NCBI GenBank assembly: GCA_017441965.1
Contig: JAFSBF010000023.1
Span: 1-6,744, forward strand
Reading direction: 5' to 3'
DNA length: 6,744 nt
Origin: Clostridia bacterium
Lineage (GTDB): Bacteria; Bacillota; Clostridia; UMGS1883
The position numbers and the translations under genes are program-made. A model generated the notes under the pieces. It did not search any database. It worked only from the letters and a program-made list of their open reading frames with translations, and was not told where the DNA came from. Positions 1 to 5,608 of this stretch are shown in pieces (the stretch's first letter is position 1; each line of letters begins with the position of its first letter).

Positions 1-140
1 ACATTCACTTGCGAAAAAAGGGCTTTCGCTCGCGCACCGCTCACCGCGGTAGCCCTTGCAAGGTGTTTAAATCGAGGTACACGCCCCCGATTTAAACGGA
101 TTTATTTGTTAAGGGGATACCCCCTTAACAATCCCCCTGA
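1..140. repeat. Intergenic cluster of inverted repeats (partial palindromic repeat element)
   Basis: No credible gene lies here. The stretch is packed with perfect dyads: GCGAAA (11-16) with TTTCGC (24-29); AAGGGCT (18-24) with AGCCCTT (51-57), enclosing ACCGC (36-40) with GCGGT (46-50); the palindrome CCTTGCAAGG (54-63); GTTTAAATCG (65-74) with CGATTTAAAC (88-97); and TTGTTAAGGGG (106-116) with CCCCTTAACAA (121-131). Some stems are mutually exclusive, for example 11-16/24-29 against 18-24/51-57. The GC-rich, hairpin-dense make-up differs from the flanking genes and sits outside the operon terminator, as expected of a dispersed intergenic palindromic repeat (REP-like or MITE-like). Copy number cannot be judged from one window, and the left end is cut off, so the element type is inference. 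Confidence 0.55.
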
Positions 141-157
141 CAGAATTTCCTATACGG

Positions 158-194
158 TAAAAAGAACAGGCTGCAACGCAACCTGTTCTTTTTA
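158..194. terminator. Symmetric (probably bidirectional) intrinsic terminator of the cell-wall operon
   Basis: A 13-bp perfect stem pairs 158-170 with 182-194; its core is AAAGAACAGG with CCTGTTCTTT. The loop is 11 nt (171-181), where TGC and GCA could pair further. The stem base is A-rich on one arm and T-rich on the other, so both strands carry a U-rich 3' side. The structure begins 2 nt after the stop codon of the penicillin-binding protein (minus-strand TAG at 199-197), so it most likely ends the four-gene minus-strand transcript. It could also stop plus-strand transcripts leaving the repeat region. Confidence 0.85.
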
Positions 195-196
195 TA

Positions 197-1615
197 CTAT
201 CTTACAATCAAACCATTCTCCAGTGCATAGCTTATAATTCTGCGTGCAATGGGGGCACAGACGGAGCCGCCGCCACGACCTGAATATTCCTTCATAACGC
301 ACAGTGCTATCTGCGGATTATCCGCAGGGGCAAAGCCTATAAACCATGCGTGGGTTTTTCCCGCACGCTCGTTTTCGGCAGTACCCGTCTTTCCTGCAAC
401 CTGTATTCCGCTCACACGTGCGGCTGTTCCTGTTCCTGATGCGACACACGCCTTCATATATTCTGTCAGCATATTTGCAGTGTCAGCATCAATTGCCTCA
501 CTAAGCACATCAGACGGTGCTTTATAAATTATATTTCCGCCGTCATAAAAAGCCTTTTCAACTATATACGGTTTCATAATTACACCGTCGTTTGCCACTG
601 CCGAAGCTGTAAGCGCCATATGAAGCGGTGTAACCTGAAGTGCCCCCTGACCTATTGCCACAGATGCAAGGTGTGCACTGTCAAGGTCGCTGAATTTATT
701 TTTTATCGCTTTTGTTTCAATATCAAACGGAATTTTTGTAGATATGCAAAAATCATCTGCCGTTTTCTGTAGCAGGTCGTTTCCGATTTTTTCAGAAAGC
801 TCGGTAAAATACACATTGCTTGAATATCTTATAGCATTACTCATATCGATATTTCCGTATGCTTTTTCCCCTGCATTTTTAAATTCCTTGCCGCCGATTT
901 TGGTTTTACCGCTATCCTCTGTTATATAGTCCTTATAACCCGCCTTAATTCCTGCCGCCGCACTAATCACCTTAAAGGTAGAGCCGGGCGCATATAACCC
1001 CTGCGTTACTCTTGAAAGGAAGGGCGCATCATTACTTCCTGAGAGCGTGTCCCAGTTTTTTGTAAGGGCATCCTCATTGGGGTCAAACGAGGGATTTGAA
1101 TACAGACAATATACCTCCCCCGTTACGGGATTAAGTGCAACCACACTTCCGTTGTCATTACCCAGAAGCTGCGAGGCAAGCTTTGTCATACCACTATCAA
1201 GCGTCAGGGCAAGATCTGCACCGCTGCTAAATTCCTTTTTATCGTTATTTTCTTTTTTCAAAACATCAATAACGGATTGTGTCTTCAGAAGAAAGCTGTT
1301 AAATTTAAGCTCTATACTCGTTTTTCCGTATGTGCGGCTATTATAGCCTATTGTATGTGCATAAAGCTTTCCATACGGGTATATTCGTTTTTGCGAATCC
1401 CCCTCCTGCTCGCTTTGGGCAAGCACTGTGCCGCTGCGGTCATAAATCGTACCACGCAGTATACGTTCTTCCTTTTCCCATACACGCTGATTATAGCTTG
1501 AATTTACTATATCTCCCGCACGAAAGATAGTAAAGTACGTAAGATAAATTACTATTACTAAAAACAGGGCAAGCACCGCCGTCATAACCGTTATTATACG
1601 CTTATTCAATTTCAT
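197..1615 (-). CDS. Class B penicillin-binding protein (peptidoglycan D,D-transpeptidase, PBP2/PbpA-like)
   Basis: A 472-residue monofunctional transpeptidase that cross-links peptidoglycan outside the membrane. One N-terminal anchor (about residues 8-30) is followed by the class B linker signature RGTIYDRSG (54-62) and the transpeptidase domain (about 150-465). All three penicillin-binding motifs are intact: STFK (S212 nucleophile, K215), SSN (265-267) and KTGT (409-412). It is short for the family and has no PASTA domain, resembling mycobacterial PbpA more than B. subtilis SpoVD or PBP2B. The ATG at 1615-1613 has a purine-rich SD (AAGGGGGAAG, 1631-1622) about 9 nt upstream, inside the preceding SEDS gene. 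The two genes overlap by 14 nt, suggesting translational coupling and near-equal amounts of the cognate polymerase/transpeptidase pair. It is the last gene of the operon, ending 2 nt before the terminator stem. Whether it serves elongation, division or sporulation cannot be told from sequence. Confidence 0.95.
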   Translation of the reverse strand: MKLNKRIITVMTAVLALFLVIVIYLTYFTIFRAGDIVNSSYNQRVWEKEERILRGTIYDRSGTVLAQSEQEGDSQKRIYPYGKLYAHTIGYNSRTYGKTSIELKFNSFLLKTQSVIDVLKKENNDKKEFSSGADLALTLDSGMTKLASQLLGNDNGSVVALNPVTGEVYCLYSNPSFDPNEDALTKNWDTLSGSNDAPFLSRVTQGLYAPGSTFKVISAAAGIKAGYKDYITEDSGKTKIGGKEFKNAGEKAYGNIDMSNAIRYSSNVYFTELSEKIGNDLLQKTADDFCISTKIPFDIETKAIKNKFSDLDSAHLASVAIGQGALQVTPLHMALTASAVANDGVIMKPYIVEKAFYDGGNIIYKAPSDVLSEAIDADTANMLTEYMKACVASGTGTAARVSGIQVAGKTGTAENERAGKTHAWFIGFAPADNPQIALCVMKEYSGRGGGSVCAPIARRIISYALENGLIVR

Positions 1616-2891
1616 CGGTAACTTCCCCCTTCATAGAGCTTATTGCCTGCAGAATACCCAATGCAATAAACGTGGTAATCATACTGCTTCCCCCGTAGCT
1701 TATGAAAGGGAGTGTTATTCCCGTCAGCGGAATAAGCTTTATAACACCGCCTACTATTATAAAGGTCTGTATACCAAGCATTACACTAAGACCAACACTT
1801 ACAGCCTTATTAAAATCATTTGTAGAGCTGAGTGCAATTTTAAACCCTCTGTACACAAGTAAAAAGTAAAGCATAATTACTGCCGTACCGCCAAGCACAC
1901 CCATCTCCTCACAAATTGCAGAAAATATAAAGTCAGAGCTTACCACAGGAATGAAATACGGACTGCCGCTACCTATTCCGCTGCCTGCAAAGCCACCCGT
2001 ACCTATTGCAAAGAGCGACTGTGTAATCTGATACCCTTTTCCCGTAATATCGGCAAACGGGTCAAGCCACGTTGCTACACGTACCTGAATGTGGCTCATA
2101 AAATTTACTCCCACAAACGCTGCTGCAATGGTCATCAGCACATTTGCAAGAAAGAAAAGTCTGCTTTCTCCGTAAATATATAAAAAGGCAAGATATATTG
2201 CAAAAAAGAGCAGTGCTATTCCCCATTCCCTTTGAAGGAGCAAACAAAATGCATTTATATATGCAATTCCTGCTGCAAGAGTTAAACGCATACGCTTTAA
2301 GTTCTTTTCATCTGTGTCTGCTTTCTTCTTTTCTTTTTTACTCTTTTTCATCTTTTCGGGAAGTCTTGCATTTGTAAGTATAGCCGCAAGTGATAAAACA
2401 AACAGTATTCTTATAAACTCACTTGGCTGAACAGATACCCCTCCCAGAACAATCCAGTTTTTTGAACCGTTCTTAACTGTACCGAAAACTGCCGTTACTG
2501 CAAAAAGCAGCATTGAAAGTCCAAAATAAAGAAGCGTAAGTCTCCTCAGGTGTTTATGAAAAACTCTGTATAAAAGCATTGTCACAAAAAAGAAGCCCAC
2601 ACCTAAAAGATACAGCTTCATCTGCCTTATCCCGTTTTCAGGATTAATTCTTGACTGCATTATAATTCCTACGGAGGAGAGCATCGATATTATTATAAAA
2701 AGATACCCGTCCCCCAAACGGCATACCGATATAATTATATATGCAGCAATGCTCAACACACACATACCGATGCTGAGCATTGCCATAGTTTTGTCCGCAT
2801 TTCCCTCGTGGAGCATTATCAGAAACATCCCCAGAAGGTTTACTGCAATAAGCAGAAAAAGCGGTCTTATGCTTTGTAGCTTTTTATTCAT
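1602..2891 (-). CDS. SEDS-family peptidoglycan glycosyltransferase (RodA/FtsW/SpoVE family)
   Basis: A 429-residue polytopic membrane protein with about ten hydrophobic segments, the size expected for lipid II polymerases of the SEDS family. Recognisable blocks are GSKNWIVLGGVSVQPSEF (142-159), the extracytoplasmic loop WLDPFAD (275-281) followed by TGKGYQITQSL (283-293), and the C-terminal PFISYGGSS (395-403). Asp281 aligns with the loop Asp reported as essential in RodA/FtsW (by motif, not computed alignment). The block usually written PDLGTA reads QREWGIA here (220-226). Residues 179-200 form a very Lys/Glu-rich cytoplasmic loop between membrane segments. The ATG at 2891-2889 has a weak SD, GGTGAG (2902-2897), 5 nt upstream; the gap from the FHA stop codon is 12 nt. 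It overlaps the downstream bPBP gene by 14 nt, its expected partner. RodA versus FtsW versus SpoVE is unresolved; the FHA/PbpA-type context favours a RodA-like assignment (inference). Confidence 0.93.
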   Translation of the reverse strand: MNKKLQSIRPLFLLIAVNLLGMFLIMLHEGNADKTMAMLSIGMCVLSIAAYIIISVCRLGDGYLFIIISMLSSVGIIMQSRINPENGIRQMKLYLLGVGFFFVTMLLYRVFHKHLRRLTLLYFGLSMLLFAVTAVFGTVKNGSKNWIVLGGVSVQPSEFIRILFVLSLAAILTNARLPEKMKKSKKEKKKADTDEKNLKRMRLTLAAGIAYINAFCLLLQREWGIALLFFAIYLAFLYIYGESRLFFLANVLMTIAAAFVGVNFMSHIQVRVATWLDPFADITGKGYQITQSLFAIGTGGFAGSGIGSGSPYFIPVVSSDFIFSAICEEMGVLGGTAVIMLYFLLVYRGFKIALSSTNDFNKAVSVGLSVMLGIQTFIIVGGVIKLIPLTGITLPFISYGGSSMITTFIALGILQAISSMKGEVTDEIE

Positions 2892-2892
2892 A

Positions 2893-2912
2893 ATTACTCA
2901 CCATTACTCACT
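2893..2912. repeat. Tandem 10-bp duplication at the FHA stop / SEDS start junction
   Basis: Two adjacent decamers on the plus strand, ATTACTCACC (2893-2902) and ATTACTCACT (2903-2912), differ at one base. On the coding strand they read as repeated GTGAGTAAT. The upstream copy holds the last codons and TAA stop of the FHA gene; the second copy supplies the GGTGAG that acts as the SD of the SEDS gene. This is probably a small slippage duplication that fixed the intergenic distance at 12 nt. Confidence 0.7.
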
Positions 2913-3353
2913 TTTTGCAGGTAATACAAACAGGAAATTTGTTCTGCCGACGGAAATCTTATCGCCGTCAAGAAGCTCTACCGCTTTGTCAGAAAGTGCC
3001 TCGCCGTTAAGATACGTGCCGTTAGTGCTGTCAAGGTCCTCAAGATAAAACTTGCCTGATGATTTGAATATACGGCTGTTTTTTGTAGAAAGGTACTTGT
3101 CCGCAATGCTGATGTCGCATTTTTTACCTCTGCCGATAACCTCATTGTCCGATATTTCATAGCTTTCATCTACCGCAAAATCAAGCTCATGACGAAGGTT
3201 AATCAGTTTTAAATATGCGTCAGCAAGTCCGCCTGCCTTTTTTCTGTACATCGTGCGTATATCAAGAAATATCATTCTGATAATGGCGTAAATAAAGAGA
3301 TAAATTATTATCACAAAAATGTATGTCAGCAATTTTGACAAAACAGTCTGCAC
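2904..3353 (-). CDS. Membrane-anchored FHA-domain protein (FhaB/FipA-like architecture)
   Basis: A 149-residue protein with one N-terminal membrane segment (about 8-29), a basic juxtamembrane stretch (RKK, 37-39) and a C-terminal cytosolic FHA domain (about 65-145), a fold that binds phosphothreonine peptides. FHA landmarks are IGRG (73-76, with Arg75), Ser89 in the phosphopeptide-binding loop, and DLDSTNGTYLNG (106-117). The usual SxxH motif reads STKN, so the conserved His is Asn92. Size and layout match mycobacterial FhaB/FipA, and the position before SEDS and bPBP genes matches that locus, suggesting a regulator or scaffold for the wall polymerase that responds to a Ser/Thr kinase (inference; no kinase in the window). 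The start is GTG (3353-3351), because SD AAGGAG (3368-3363) lies 9 nt upstream. An ATG at 3360-3358 is out of frame and 2 nt from the SD. The gene begins 35 nt after the AI-2E gene. Confidence 0.9.
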   Translation of the reverse strand: MQTVLSKLLTYIFVIIIYLFIYAIIRMIFLDIRTMYRKKAGGLADAYLKLINLRHELDFAVDESYEISDNEVIGRGKKCDISIADKYLSTKNSRIFKSSGKFYLEDLDSTNGTYLNGEALSDKAVELLDGDKISVGRTNFLFVLPAKSE

Positions 3354-3362
3354 AAAGCATCA

Positions 3363-3368
3363 CTCCTT
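3363..3368 (-). promoter_or_regulatory. Ribosome binding site that fixes the GTG start of the FHA gene
   Basis: Read on the minus strand this is AAGGAG, 9 nt before GTG (3353-3351) and only 2 nt before the out-of-frame ATG at 3360-3358. The spacing selects the GTG, and only that frame gives the membrane anchor and FHA domain. Confidence 0.8.
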
Positions 3369-3388
3369 AGGTATATTGGATTTTATGC

Positions 3389-4642
3389 CTATTTATCAAG
3401 CCATACGGGTGAATTAGTTTTTTCATCTATATGGTCAATATTTTCAAAGGTTTCGCACGAATAATCAACGCCTTTTTTCTGTAGCGATGCGTGGCATCCG
3501 TCTTTTACAAGGGTGTATATTACCGCAAACAGCGGTACTGCACAAATCATTCCCCATATTCCGAAAAGTCCGCTGCCCACAAGGATTGAGAACAGTACCC
3601 AGAAGCTCGAAACACCCGTTGTGCTTCCCAAAATCTTAGGTCCTAAAATATTTCCGTCAAACTGCTGCAGAACTATTATTATAACAACAAAGGTTATACA
3701 CTTTATCGGGTCTACCAAAAGGATTAACAAAGCACTTGGTATTGCACCGATAAACGGACCGAAAAACGGAATTACATTCGTCACACCTACAATAACACTT
3801 ACAAGTGCACCATAAGGCATATTAAACATTGTCAGAATAATAAAACAAAGTATACCGATGATAATTGAATCAAAAATCTTTCCCGTGATAAAGTTTCCGA
3901 ATTTATCGTGAGTCAGGCGGCATACCGCAATAACATTGTTCGCCTTTTTTGTGGGCATTGTGCTGTAAAAAAGCCTTTTAATCTGTGCCACAAACTTTTC
4001 TTTATCTTTAAGAATATAAACAGATACGATAATACCGATAAGGAGATTAAGCACTGCAGAAACCATACCGTAAACACCGCTTGAAACACCAAGTATCAGT
4101 GTGTTTATGTTTGGTATTATTTCCTTAAGTCTTGCTGCAAGGTCTGAAAGGTTTGTTGAAAATCCGCTTATAGACTCCTCAAGGTAATTTAAAATCATAG
4201 GATTTTTCTTAAGAAGCTCCTCACCCCAGGAAAGAGCCTTGCTTGCATATCCGGGGAAGCTTTGAACAAGGGTTTCTATACTATTTGAGATTTCAGGCAC
4301 AACAAGGTCAACAAGCGCTAAAACCAAAAGGGTTGTCACTGCCCATGTTATAATTATAGAGATAACCCTGACACTTCCCTTAAAACGTCTTGTCCCTTTC
4401 TTAAAAATCTTTTTCATTACGGGTAAAACAAACCCTCTCTCAACAGCGTTCATAAGAGGGTTAAGTATATACGCCATAATAAGGCCGTATGTTATGGGTC
4501 TGAGGCTTTTTGCAATCAGGGCAAAAACATCCCCCACAGTTTCCCATTCCTTCAATATCATAAAAAACACTATAGATGCCGCAACTGTCGCAAATGCAGT
4601 TATTCCCCAGCAAATATATTTTTTATCCCAAGGCAGTTTCAT
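3389..4642 (-). CDS. AI-2E/PerM family (UPF0118) membrane transporter
   Basis: A 417-residue polytopic protein of the AI-2E transporter/PerM family. Hydrophobic segments lie at about 11-30, 47-64, 92-114, 183-211, 256-273, 278-309, 314-327 and 344-379, with a large soluble insertion (about 115-180) after the third, the usual layout. Family blocks are PFFGPFIGAIPSALLILL (292-309) and GNILGPKILG (330-339), then the terminal GSGLFGIWGMICAVP (356-370). Members have been linked to autoinducer-2 export or to Na+/H+ antiport; the substrate cannot be predicted. The hydrophilic tail (381-417) is acidic near its end. The ATG at 4642-4640 has SD AAAGGA (4658-4653) 10 nt upstream. It is the first gene of the minus-strand operon, 35 nt before the FHA gene, behind the promoter at 4681-4709. 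That position suggests an envelope-related role (inference). Confidence 0.93.
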   Translation of the reverse strand: MKLPWDKKYICWGITAFATVAASIVFFMILKEWETVGDVFALIAKSLRPITYGLIMAYILNPLMNAVERGFVLPVMKKIFKKGTRRFKGSVRVISIIITWAVTTLLVLALVDLVVPEISNSIETLVQSFPGYASKALSWGEELLKKNPMILNYLEESISGFSTNLSDLAARLKEIIPNINTLILGVSSGVYGMVSAVLNLLIGIIVSVYILKDKEKFVAQIKRLFYSTMPTKKANNVIAVCRLTHDKFGNFITGKIFDSIIIGILCFIILTMFNMPYGALVSVIVGVTNVIPFFGPFIGAIPSALLILLVDPIKCITFVVIIIVLQQFDGNILGPKILGSTTGVSSFWVLFSILVGSGLFGIWGMICAVPLFAVIYTLVKDGCHASLQKKGVDYSCETFENIDHIDEKTNSPVWLDK

Positions 4643-4680
4643 AAAGCAATTATCCTTTCAGCTAAAATTTTCCTATATAT

Positions 4681-4709
4681 ACTATAGCTTTTTTTCTTTA
4701 TAATTACAA
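4681..4709 (-). promoter_or_regulatory. Promoter of the AI-2E/FHA/SEDS/PBP operon
   Basis: On the minus strand, a -35 element TTGTAA (4709-4704; 4 of 6 match) is followed by a 17-nt spacer and a -10 element TATAGT (4686-4681; 5 of 6 match). Transcription would start near 4674, giving a leader of about 30 nt that includes the SD. No other promoter of this quality was noticed ahead of the downstream genes, so one transcript of about 4.5 kb is likely. Confidence 0.65.
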
Positions 4710-4717
4710 GGTTATTC

Positions 4718-4729
4718 TTACAATTGTAA
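4718..4729. promoter_or_regulatory. 12-bp perfect palindrome, candidate operator
   Basis: TTACAATTGTAA is a perfect palindrome in the divergent intergenic region, 8 bp upstream of the -35 box of the minus-strand operon. A further TTACAA occurs at 4704-4709, in the -35 box itself. The core fits TACA-NN-TGTA, the pattern recognised by CopY/BlaI/MecI-family repressors, but no such regulator is in the window, and AT-rich palindromes of this size can arise by chance. Confidence 0.35.
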
Positions 4730-4751
4730 TGTAAATGTCATTTTTTGTTCA
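4725..4751 (+). promoter_or_regulatory. Phased TGT direct repeats, candidate WalR (OmpR/PhoB-type) binding site
   Basis: TGTAAT (4725-4730), then 5 nt, then TGTCAT (4736-4741), then 4 nt, then TGTTCA (4746-4751). The first two are spaced exactly one helical turn (11 bp) apart, as in the WalR consensus TGTWAH-N5-TGTWAH; the only departure is C for W at the fourth base of the second half. The third half-site departs more and is 10 bp away. The site ends 28 bp before the -35 box of the walR promoter and lies just upstream of the opposite promoter, so it could serve autoregulation, control of the wall operon, or both. Confidence 0.45.
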
Positions 4752-4779
4752 CACAAGAAGAAAATCCTGCCTGCCTTTA

Positions 4780-4808
4780 TTGACATAATTGAAAAAATAC
4801 TATAAAAT
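4780..4808 (+). promoter_or_regulatory. walRK promoter
   Basis: A perfect -35 box TTGACA (4780-4785), a 17-nt spacer and a -10 box TAAAAT (4803-4808; 5 of 6 match). The expected start is near 4815, giving a leader of about 20 nt. This is a strong housekeeping-sigma promoter. It overlaps an in-frame TTG at 4789, which rules out that codon as the walR start on this transcript. Confidence 0.8.
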
Positions 4809-4836
4809 AATACTTAAGAAACTGGAGGTATGTGTA

Positions 4837-5526
4837 ATGGATAAGCTTATACTTGTCGTTGATGACGAAGCGCCCATTGTTGAAATATTAAAATTCAATC
4901 TTACAAAATCAGGCTACCGTGTTCTTGCCGCATATGATGGCGAGGAGGGGTATCGCCTTGCAACAAGTGAGAAGCCTGACCTTATTTTACTTGATGTAAT
5001 GCTTCCGAAAATGGACGGGTTTGAGGTTTGCAAAAAAATCCGTGAAAAGCATTCCACACCCATCATTATGCTCACAGCACGTGATGAAGAGGTTGACAAG
5101 GTACTCGGTCTTGAGCTTGGCGCTGATGACTATATTACAAAGCCTTTCTCTGTAAGAGAGCTTCTTGCACGTGTAAAGGCAAATATCCGCCGCACCGCAG
5201 CGGATATGCAGCCTGAGGGCGAGGGTGATATTATAACCTTTGAAAATCTTACCATTAACCCTGCACGCTACGAGGTTTCAAAGGATGGAAATGTAATCGA
5301 CCTTACTCTGCGTGAGTTTGAGCTTTTGAAGTTTCTTGCTCTGCAGCCCGGTAAAATATTTACACGTGAAATCCTTCTTGAAAAGGTTTGGGGCTACGAA
5401 TATTTCGGTGATGTAAGAACTGTCGATGTTACAGTGCGCCGTCTTCGTGAAAAGGTTGAGGATAATCCCGCTGCCCCCAATTTCATTATGACAAAGCGTG
5501 GCGTAGGATATTATTTCAATAAATAA
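4837..5526 (+). CDS. walR: Two-component response regulator WalR (YycF), OmpR/PhoB family
   Basis: A 229-residue regulator with an N-terminal receiver domain (1-118) and a C-terminal winged-helix DNA-binding domain (about 131-227). The acidic pocket D9/D10, phospho-acceptor D53 (in LLDVMLP), switch Thr80 and Lys102 are all present. The recognition region YFGDVRTVDVTVRRL (189-203) and the ending RGVGYY (221-226) match WalR as I recall it closely, so WalR is preferred over PhoP/PhoB. WalR controls wall hydrolase and envelope genes in Firmicutes and is usually essential. The start is ATG 4837, with SD GGAGG (4824-4828) 8 nt upstream. An in-frame TTG at 4789 would add 16 residues, but it lies inside the promoter and has no receiver homology. 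It is divergent from the wall-synthesis operon and is followed after 82 nt by walK. Confidence 0.95.
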   Translation: MDKLILVVDDEAPIVEILKFNLTKSGYRVLAAYDGEEGYRLATSEKPDLILLDVMLPKMDGFEVCKKIREKHSTPIIMLTARDEEVDKVLGLELGADDYITKPFSVRELLARVKANIRRTAADMQPEGEGDIITFENLTINPARYEVSKDGNVIDLTLREFELLKFLALQPGKIFTREILLEKVWGYEYFGDVRTVDVTVRRLREKVEDNPAAPNFIMTKRGVGYYFNK

Positions 5527-5608
5527 AAGCGGCTGACAATGTCAGCCTTTCGAAAGGGAAGTCTTGTAAGCAAAAATTCTTATATAGGAACAATAATTGG
5601 AGCAATCT
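5527..5608 (+). promoter_or_regulatory. Structured walR-walK spacer with two adjacent stem-loops
   Basis: Just after the walR stop, GGCTGAC (5531-5537) pairs with GTCAGCC (5541-5547) around a 3-nt loop. Abutting it is the 12-bp palindrome CCTTTCGAAAGG (5546-5557); the two share CC (5546-5547). No long U-run follows, so this is not a convincing full terminator. It may be a partial attenuator or an mRNA-stability element that lowers kinase expression relative to the regulator (inference). No acceptable promoter was found for walK alone. The walK SD GGAG (5599-5602) is at the right end. Confidence 0.5.

Noticed and set aside
249..1530. Plus-strand open frames at 249-527, 744-929, 1047-1346 and 1277-1530 as possible genes
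   Set aside because: They lie antisense to the penicillin-binding protein, whose motifs are all intact, and show no recognisable domain.
3358..3360. ATG as the start of the FHA gene
   Set aside because: It is out of frame with the FHA protein, gives a peptide of about 32 residues and is only 2 nt from the SD. GTG 3353-3351 has ideal spacing and the right frame.
2144..3815. Plus-strand open frames at 2144-2377, 2749-3048 and 3513-3815, and alternative minus-strand frames at 2062-2247 and 2978-3169
   Set aside because: Each is a shadow of the SEDS, FHA or AI-2E gene, with no domain resemblance.
4718..4729. Copper-responsive CopY operator
   Set aside because: The core pattern fits, but no copper transport or chaperone gene is nearby; it is kept only as a general candidate operator.
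4789..4836. In-frame TTG upstream start for walR adding 16 residues
   Set aside because: It lies between the -35 and -10 boxes, so the main transcript would not contain it. ATG 4837 has a GGAGG 8 nt upstream and begins at the conserved receiver start.
5531..5557. Intrinsic terminator between walR and walK
   Set aside because: The stem is followed by TTTCGAAAGG rather than a U-run, and walK lacks a promoter of its own, so complete termination is unlikely.
5564..5586. Separate walK promoter (TTGTAA with TATATA)
   Set aside because: The spacer would be only 11 nt, too short for a housekeeping-sigma promoter.
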